Position numbers and translations under genes: made by a program
NCBI GenBank assembly: GCA_022432975.1
Contig: CM039502.1
Span: forward strand, 16,873,453 to 16,937,452
Origin: Begonia masoniana
Lineage: Eukaryota; Streptophyta; Magnoliopsida; Cucurbitales; Begoniaceae
Length of the DNA stretch: 64,000 nt
Direction of reading: 5' to 3'
Notes under the pieces: model-generated
Databases searched by the model: none
The model's input: the letters and a program-made list of their open reading frames with translations, nothing else
What the model was told of the DNA's origin: nothing
In this document: in pieces, positions 56,166 through 64,000 of the stretch
How positions within the stretch are numbered: the stretch's first letter is position 1
How the letters are laid out: every line of letters begins with the position of its first letter

Positions 56166-56655
56166 CTACAACAAGGAGTTCAACTATGAGCCTAGAGCTC
56201 AGTAAGAACATACAATGCAAAGTGATGTACGTGCTATGCATGAACATTTCCAAATACATGAACATTGCATTACATTACATTACATTTCACTGGACAGGAA
56301 GGTGTAAGTGGGAAGAAGAGCTGGCGCAATAGGAGGACATGCCACAACAGAACATAACAGAAGTACATGACAGGATGTCAGTCCTCATCCACACTTAACC
56401 ATACATTTCATTATAGGTTTTATCTTACTTAACTTCAAACCGTGTGCAGAAAATATTTTCAAACTTTCAGAGAAAACGTGTATGCATGAACATTCATAGA
56501 CAGGCAACAGAATAATAAGCAGAATTTAAGATTGAACACACTTAACCTAAAACATAACCTATGGTTTAACTACCCAACAGAAATCCCGACCACATAAAAC
56601 CTAGTACCTCCGTATTGTAGGGCCTTAAGGGCCAAACCTATACGTATGAACTTAC
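56166..56655 (-). other. Structured intron-like element in Tekay H 3' LTR leader
   Basis: Minus strand: ACAG|GTAAGT at 56655; P1 GGCC-CTTAA-GGCC 56633-56621; CCTACAATA-C-GGAG from 56621; P2 TGAGC-TCTAG-GCTCA 56201-56187; CTCC-T-TGTTGTAGG ending 56165. Pair 7 is A-T, a third combination at that column; pair 8 is a T-G wobble. Confidence 0.65.
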
Positions 56656-57235
56656 CTGTTGTCCGAAATACAGCAAGCTATGTGCGCACAACAATGGTGG
56701 TTCGCAAACCTAAAGCATGCAAAATCGAACATTAACCTAAACTTAAAAAAAAAACTAACGTTTAACTAACCTAAACTTTTTAACTAGTGAAAAAGGGTTA
56801 CCTTTACTGAAGGAAACCAAAAAAAACGGAAGAAACAAAGTTTGGAAATTTGTCTCAGGCGCCTGGAAGAGAGAAAACAGAAGAGTGCTTCACGTAGAGT
56901 GAAGAGAAATGAGGAAGAATGGAAGAGAAAAGGCATTGGCTCTTTCAACAAGTTTTGCAAAGTGTCAATCATCTACTGGTTCCCTCCAACCAACCTTAAT
57001 TCCTTCCTAATTTGCCCTTCCAATGGTTTTTAACTAAATTTCTATTTAGTTCGTCGAATCGGTTTTACAATCACTCTCATTCAATTGAACACTCCGATAA
57101 TTTCATTAAAAATAGTCATTGCATTAATATCGGAGTACATCCGCTTACATATTCGGGGGAATAATTACATAGGCAAAATGCCGGGTGTTACATTCCACCC
57201 ACCTTAACAGAAATTTTGTTCCCAAAATTTGCTTA

Positions 57236-60200
57236 AGCAAAGAGGTCCAGATATTAGGCCCTAACATCTTATTGTCTTTCCCATGTGGCTTCCTCCACAT
57301 TATGATTGTGCCACAAAACTTTCACCAACGGGACCACCTTGTTGCGCAACACCTTAAGTGAAGTATCTAATATCTGAATGGGCCTTTCTTCATATGTTAG
57401 CGTCGGCATGATATCAAAGTCCACATGTTCCACGATCTGAGTTTGGATCTCATACACATTTTCTCAGCATCGAGACATGAAAGACGTTGTGAACTCCATC
57501 CATAGCCGTTGGCAACTGTAGCCTGTAAGCCATGCTTCCCACACGCTTCAAGATGGGAAAAGGGCCAATGAACCGTGGGCTGAGCTTTCCTTTCTTACCG
57601 AATCTCATTACGCCCTTGAAAGGCGACACTTTCAAGAATACTTCATCGCCCTCAGAGAACTCTAAGTCTCTTCTTCTATGGTCTGCATAACTCTTCTGTT
57701 GACTCTGAGCAATTTTTATTCGTTGTTTGATAGCAGCAATCACCTCGGACATCTGCTGTAATAACTCAGACCGATAAGCTTGGCTTCTCCGACTTCATCC
57801 CAACACAATGGGGATCTACACTTCCTGCCGTAAAGAGCTTCATATGGAGCCATACCGATCGTAGCCTGGTAGCTATTATTGTAAGCGAACTCCACGAGTG
57901 GTAAATATCTACTCCAAGGAGCATGAAATTCCAGTACGCACGACCTTAACCTATCATCCAGTATCTGTATCGTTCTCTCAGATTGTCCATCCGTCTGTGA
58001 AGGAAATGCCTTGCTGAAATCTAACTCTGTGCCCAAGGAGTTTTGCAAGCTTCTCCAAAATCGGAAGTAAATCTAGGATCCCGGTCCGAGACGATCAACA
58101 CCGAAATACCATGCAGCTTGACAATCTCGCTAATGTATAGTTCTGCATACTGGTCCATAGAGAATGTCGTCTTCACAGGTGGAAAGTAGGCCAACTTCGT
58201 CAATCTGTCTACTATGACCCATATGCTATTATGGCCCTTGGCCGTCCTCGATAGGCCAATAACGAAGTCCATAGCGATATTCTCCCACTTCCATTCCGGG
58301 ATCAGAAGAGGCTGAAGCGTTCCACTCGGTCGTTGATGTTCAGCTTTGACTTGTTGACATATCATGCAAGACTCCATATATTTGGCTACTTCATTCTTCA
58401 TATTAGGCCACCAGAAATGAAGTTTCAAGTCTTGATATATCTTTGTGCTACCAGGATGCACAGAGAAAGAAGATGAGTGGGTTTCTGACAAGTTCTTTCG
58501 TAACTCTTCGTCTCTCAGAACATACCACCTATCTTTGAACTTCAGAATTCCATCTCCCGAATAACTGAAATTGGAAGAAGCCATAGGTAACTTGCTTACT
58601 ATATCAGCCATCAACTTTGAATTGGTCTTATGGGCTTCCTTAATTCGGTTCAGGACGGTGGGCCGTAGTGTCAAGTCTGTTGGTATGGCCGATAGCCCAG
58701 AAACTATCTCCATATCGAACTTTAGTATCTCTGTCCTCAAAGGCATTGATACGGCCGACATAGCCGGTTGCATAGTAGCTGGCATCCTGCTCAATGCATC
58801 GGCTACCACATTAGCTTTCCCTGGGTGGTATTTAATCTCAACATCATAATCTTTCACAAATTCTAACCACTGCCTTTATCTCATGTTTATCTCTTTCTGG
58901 GTAAATATGTACTTCAAACTCCTGTGATCAGAAAACACCTCACATGATTGTCCATATAAGTGGTGTCTTCATGCTTTCAGCGCAAAGACAACTGCCGCTA
59001 ACTCAAGGTCGTGAGTAGGGTAGTTTTGCTCGTGGTTCTTCAATTGTCTGGATGCGTATGCTACTACTTTCCCTTCTTGCATTAATACACATCCCAAGCC
59101 GACCTTGGACGCATCACAGTATACGCTGAATTTGCCGTCTTCAACTGGCAATACTAACAGAGGAGCAGTGGTTAATTTCTGCTTAAGTGTCTGAAAACTC
59201 ACCTCACAAGCTTCAGACCACTTGAACTTGATGTCTTTCCTCGTTAAGCTGGTCATAGGGTTTGCTATCACAGAAAATCCCTTAATAAACTTTCTGTAAT
59301 AACCAGCTAACCCGATAAAACTTCGTACCTCACTGGCATTTCTCGGTCTCGGCCATTCTTTCACTGCCAGAATCTTGGCTGGATCCACGGACACTCCTTC
59401 TGCCGACACCACATGGCCTAGGAAGTTAATCCTGCTCAACCAGAATTCACACTTCGATAACTTGGCGTACAATTGGTGTTGTTTCAGAGTCGATAGCACA
59501 ATCGTCAAGTGCTCCTCGTGTTCGGTTTCACTCCTGGAATAAACCAGGACGTCGTCGATGAAGACGATTACAAATTTATCCAAGAAATATTGGAATATCT
59601 TGTTCATCAAATCCATAAATGCCGTCGGGGTATTAGTCAACCCAAACGAAATTACCAAGAACTCGTAGTGTCCATACCGGGTCCTGAAGGCGGTCTTTGG
59701 AATATCTTCAGCCCTGACTTTCAACTGGTAATAACCGGAGCGCAAATCAATCTTTGAGAATACCCAAGCTCCTTGTAATTGGTCAAATAAATCGTCGATC
59801 CTTGGCAACGGGTACTTATTTTTTATGGTCAACTTGTTCAGCTCCCGGTAATCAATGCAGATGCGTAGGGACCCATCTTTCTTCTTGACAAACAAGATGG
59901 GAGCACCACACGGAGAGAAACTAGAGCGCACAAAACCCTTGTCTACCAATTCCTTTAGCTGAGCCTTCAACTCCCTCAGCTCAATTGGTGCCATTCGGTA
60001 CGGATTCCTCGATACTGGTTCAGCACCCGGAAATACATCAATCTCGAACTCGATTTCATGATCCGGCGGCAATCCCTGTAAGTCATCTAAGAAGACTTCT
60101 GAGAAGTTCCGAACCACCGGGATATCTTGTACTTCTGCCCCGCCTTACCTTTGTACATCTATCACGTGGGCAAGAAATCCTACACATCCTGACCTCATCA

Positions 60201-61627
60201 GCTGTTGAGCTTTCAAGGAGGATATAACAGGCATATTGTGCTTCTTTGGTACTGCCTGATAGGAGAATTCTACCTCGTTCGGGCGCTTAAACGACACTAG
60301 CCCGGACCTATAGTTGATGGTGGCGTGATGTCTAAACAGTCAGTCCATCCCCAGAATCACATCATATCCTTTCATACCGATAACGATAAGACTAGCATAC
60401 AACTTCTGGTCTCCTACTTACACTATATCACCCCGTACAACCTGCTCGGAGTGCATAAACTCTCCGGATGGTAGCATAATGCTGTAAGGCTGATCTGACG
60501 ACGTACAACAACCACGAAGTCCACTCCACAAACGAATGTGTGGCCTCCGTGTCCCACAAGGTATAAGCAGGTGCATCACATATTGAAATTGTACATGTAA
60601 TTGCTGTGTGCTGAGCGGCATCATCAACATCCTCCATCATTGAAAAAACTCTAGGTATGGCCCGATTCGGTCTCGTGTCAGGCACCGGAAAATCCCGGAC
60701 TTGGTGGCCCTCCTTGTCATATCGGAAGCATCGGCCAGTAAAGAGCCTACACTCCCCCGTATGATTTCTCTGGCAACGTGGGCATACAGGAAGCTGAGGA
60801 GCTCCCATAGGTCATTTTCCTTTGTCCTGATAAATGGCAACTTCATTAGGTCTCTTAACACCTCTGTTCTGTTGCTGTTGTGGTTGCCCAAATTGACCCC
60901 TTTGTTGTTGTTGTTGTAGAGGGGCATCACGTAAGATTTTCTTTGATGTATCTCTATACCTCTGAGACTTTGCCTCTAAGGCTTCCAACTGATAAGCCTT
61001 GGCCACTACCTTCGTATATGGGGCCTCATCAAATCCCCCATATGTAATCCCCCGCAAGAGGTCCAGCTTCAAACCCTGAACAAATTGGTGCACCTTGTTT
61101 TCGTCAGTGGCCACCAAATGAGGTGCATAGCGGGATAGCGACTCGAACCTCTGAACATACTCAGCCCCTGATCCAAATTGCCGAAGTCGAGCAAATTTGA
61201 TCATTTTCTCCTTCCTCACGCTGCGATCAAAGTATTTCTCGTAGAAAATTCTTTTGAATCCTTCCCAGCTCAATGCTACGGTAGTAGACTGCACCGTGTC
61301 CCACCAAAATCTAGCATTTTTGGTGAGATAGAACGAGGCACATATCACTTTCTTGTTCTCTTCCACTTCGGCATAGTTGAACACTTTCTCTATCACTCGG
61401 ATCCATTCCTCGGCGTGAGTAGGATCTGTTGATAATCCATCGAAAACAGGAGGCTGGAGTCGTCGGAATCTCTCTCCACTAGAGTCACGTGGAGCGTTTG
61501 CATGGTTATTGTTTCCATTTTCAGCCATCATGCGCTCCATCATACGTGACTGAACGCCGACCAACTCGGTTAAACGATCGAGGGCGTTGCCTCTGTCATT
61601 TGCATCACCTTGATTCCCTCTCACCAT
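57236..61627 (-). pseudogene. gag-pol: Tekay H gag-pol, decayed
   Basis: Start MVRGNQGDAN at 61627. Gag core with PPVFDG and FWWDTVQ, a Gln-rich linker, then TGA at 60809. The CCHC knuckle is damaged (CFRYDKEGHQVRDF: second and fourth Cys are Tyr and Phe). Protease reads DTEATHSF, Glu for the catalytic Gly, followed by a frameshift near 60525. RT is intact across [12 protein letters not shown] near 58969 replaces the Trp of ALKVWR. Integrase shifts frame near 58030, 57745 and 57455. The tail EEATWERQ ends at a stop near 57269. It belongs to the Tekay G family. Confidence 0.93.
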
Positions 61628-61640
61628 TTCTAGAAAAATC

Positions 61641-61701
61641 CTATACGAAATAACGAACTCGACTTAATAAAAAAAATGGGTACAGAAACTTAAACACTTA
61701 C
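61641..61701 (-). other. Short intron-like segment between PBS and gag, Tekay H
   Basis: Minus strand ACT|GTAAGTG at 61701 and CGTATAG|GATTTTTC at 61641, 61 nt. Confidence 0.5.
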
Positions 61702-61775
61702 AGTTGGTGGAGCGATCTCACGTGGCGGGTTGTGCAGTCAGACGGTTTACAGAATCGCTTTTAAAACCTGATTTC

Positions 61776-61787
61776 TCTCTGATACCA
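61776..61787 (-). other. Primer binding site, initiator tRNA-Met, Tekay H
   Basis: Minus strand TGGTATCAGAGA, 4 nt after the LTR end at 61792. Confidence 0.9.
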
Positions 61788-61791
61788 TAAC

Positions 61792-64000
61792 TGTGACAGC
61801 CCCCGGCCCGATCGGGGTCCGAGGAGCCATCACTCCGGGACATTAAAAACAGGGACTATTTTTTTTATATAAAAAGAAACTTTACAGAGAGAGGAAACTT
61901 TCTTTGGAATTAAAAGCGAAGCGGGAAACGGTTAAAAAATTAGACTACAGAACGAGTGACAGAAGGGAAAGCAGGGAAACTGGAACACTTAAGGATTTGT
62001 ATGTAAACTTTCTCTGGACGAGTGCAAGGAGACAGGGAGAATTGCGAACGGGGATACAGAGATGGACGACTTAACATACAGTGGGAAACCTAATAGAATG
62101 GAAAAAACGAAACTGGAAGTCATGCCGGAAGAAAGGCTACAGTGAATGTCGAGGTTGGGTGATATAGGGCAAAAGAATTAAATAAGCTGGGCGGAGAATG
62201 TAAATAAATCAGGGCGGAAGACGTAAATTGCAATCAGAAGTGGACTGTTCACCGGCAGATGTGAACTACAAGCAGAAGGTTACTATTCACCGGTAGAGGT
62301 GAACTGGGCAGAAGATAAAACAAGGCGGAAATGAACTGTTCACCGGTGGAAGTGAACTACAGACTAAAATGGACTATTCACCGGTGGAAGTGAACTATGG
62401 ACTGGAATGAACTGTTCACCGGTGGATGTGAACTTAAAGGAAGCGGTGGATGTGCTTTAGAAGGGCAACGGTGGATGTGATTTTTAAAGGGCAGCGGGTA
62501 GCGGGCAGCGGTGGACGTGAATAAACTAGGCGGGCGATATAGACTGGCGGAAGATGTAAAACAGATAACGTCATGGTGGATGAAATTTTACAGGGCAGCG
62601 GTGGATGTGAATCGGTAGAAGTAGAGTTTAAAGGCAAAAACAGAAAACGTGAAAACAGAAAGTATGAAAGCTTCAAACTCCAGAAACCAATTGAAAACAT
62701 GACTTTAGACATATCAGAAGACACAATCGAGGTTTAAGAAACCCGACTGCATGGATGGCTCTAAAATTGGAGACAATCCGTGTAAACCCTAAAAGAGGAA
62801 ATATTCCAAACAGTTCCAGAATACCTCAGAGCATAAATTCAACTGTCAAATACAGAGGTTTTAAATACATCGACAGATTCAATACAACGTTTTAAATACA
62901 TCGACAGACTCAATACAACGTTTAAAATCACAGAAGCTATACAGAACTTGACATATGTTTCCAAAAATTTGCCAAAACCTAAGTTTTAAAACATAAACAC
63001 AAACTCTATACATCGGTTTGAGAATTTCAAAAGCTATACAAGACTCGACATAAACTTACAGAAACACACTCTCACAGGGATAATCCTTGCCTGACTGCAG
63101 CAACCACCTCGTGAGCTCATCCCGCAAACTACATCAACTCCTTATCCTGAGGCACAATGTCCTCATCTGGAGAATCCATACCTACAACAAGGAGTTCAAC
63201 TATGAGCCTAGAGCTCAGTAAGAACATACAATGCAAAGTGATGTACGTGCTATGCATGAACATTTCCAAATACATGAACATTGCATTACATTACATTATA
63301 TTTCACTAGACAGGAAGGTGTAAGTGGGAAGAAGAGCTGGCACAACAGGAGTACATGCCACAACAGGACATAACAGGAGTACATGACAGGATACCAGTCC
63401 TCATCCACAATTAATCATACATTTCGTTACAGGTTTTATCTTACTTAACTTCAAACCGTGTGCAGAAAATATTTTCATGACTTTCAGAGAAAATGTGTAT
63501 GCATGAACATTCATAGACAGGCACCAAAATAATAAGCAGAATTTAAGACTGAACACACTTAACCTAAAACATAACCTATGGTTTAACTACCCAACAGAAA
63601 TCCCGACCACATAAAACCTAGTACCTCCGTATTGTAGGGCCTTAAGGGCCAAACCTATACGTATGAACTTACCTGTTGTCCGAAATACAGCAAGCTATAC
63701 GCGCACAACAATGGTGGTTCGCAAACCTAAAGCATGCAAAATCGGACATTAACCTAAACTTCAAAAAAAAACTAACGTTTAACTAACCTAAAATTGTTAA
63801 CTAGTGAAAAAGGGTTACCTTTACTGAAGGAAACTGAAAGAAACGGAAGAAACAAAGTTTGGAAATTTGTCTCAGGCGCCTGGAAGAGAGAAAACAGAAG
63901 AGTGTTTCACGTAGAGTGAAGAGAAATGAGGAAGAATGGAAGAGAAAAGGTATTGGCTCCTTCAACAAGTTTTGCCAAGTGTCAATCATCTACTGGTTCC
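61792..64000 (-). mobile_element. Tekay H 5' LTR, outer end beyond the window
   Basis: Its inner end (minus ...GGGGGCTGTCACA) is at 61792. It follows the 3' LTR closely; by comparison about 230 bp remain outside the window. Confidence 0.93.
63182..63672 (-). other. Structured intron-like element in Tekay H 5' LTR leader
   Basis: P1 63650-63638; CCTACAATA 63638-63630; P2 63217-63203; TGTTGTAGG 63189-63181. Same pairing as in the 3' LTR. Confidence 0.65.

Larger units (their letters stand above)
54749..57192 (-). mobile_element. Tekay H 3' LTR, 2,444 bp
   Basis: Minus strand starts TGTAACACCCGGCATTTTGC at 57192 and ends GGGGGCTATCACA at 54749. It is preceded by the tract TTAAGGTGGGTGGAA. A 31-bp direct duplication (TTTTAAATACATCGACAG...) lies near 55840-55905. 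Confidence 0.93.
54749..64000 (-). mobile_element. Tekay H, near-complete element running off the window
   Basis: Minus strand: 5' LTR (outer end beyond 64000), primer site, gag-pol, 3' LTR. Target flank at 54744-54748 is ACATA; the partner is outside the window. The two LTRs look very similar throughout, suggesting a young insertion despite the damaged coding region. Confidence 0.93.

Overview
The window is plant nuclear DNA, probably from a eudicot. It is one dense block of nested LTR retrotransposons. I found no host protein-coding gene, rRNA or tRNA gene that I could support. Plant origin follows from chromoviral Ty3/gypsy elements of the Tekay/Del type (single gag-pol frame, C-terminal chromodomain-like tail, initiator-tRNA-Met primer sites reading TGGTATCAGAG), an Athila/Tat-like Ty3 element, a SIRE-like Ty1/copia element, and Cassandra elements whose LTR carries a 5S-rRNA-derived segment. 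The species cannot be fixed from the sequence. Two 100-N scaffold gaps lie at 11790-11889 and 40553-40652. My labels: Athila-A and Athila-B; Tekay elements A to H.

Layout, left half. The oldest layer is Athila-A on the minus strand: LTR at 1-1144, 3' region to 8982, gag-protease remnant at 31658-32460. Into it went a foldback MITE (263-1115), a copia-like solo LTR (1373-2379), two Tekay solo LTRs (2874-5480 and 5917-8378) and Tekay A (8978-31657). Tekay A was in turn split by Tekay B in gag (11190-14758, TSD ATTGG) and Tekay C in its 3' LTR (20003-29447). Tekay C is the best preserved element: one frame of about 1,490 codons with three stops. The remainder of Tekay A's 3' LTR (29448-31657) has been expanded into about 44 tandem units.

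Right half. Tekay D is a decayed minus-strand copy (32461-39130) whose primer site abuts a Cassandra LTR. Then come a Tekay fragment (E), a gap, a Tekay LTR fragment (F), a second Cassandra, the 3' end of Athila-B (42113-44037) inserted in a copia integrase, the copia remnant itself (to about 46.2 kb), an unassigned stretch, Tekay G (48299-54748, split by a copia-like solo LTR) and Tekay H (minus, 54749 to beyond 64000), which interrupts the RNase H region of Tekay G.

Most interesting result. The LTRs of at least six diverged Tekay families share an ordered set of splice-like signals and RNA helices in their long transcribed leader. After a 45-54-nt micro-exon ending AG|GTAAGT there is a GGCC-type hairpin. 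Next is a strand CCTACAYCA that pairs with TGRTGTAGG 350-580 nt downstream, exactly at a TGTAG|GT 3' splice-like site. A 5-bp hairpin sits just before that site. All three helices vary between families in ways that keep most base pairs, which is the signature of a selected RNA structure. A further 60-63-nt intron-like segment lies between the primer site and gag in five elements.
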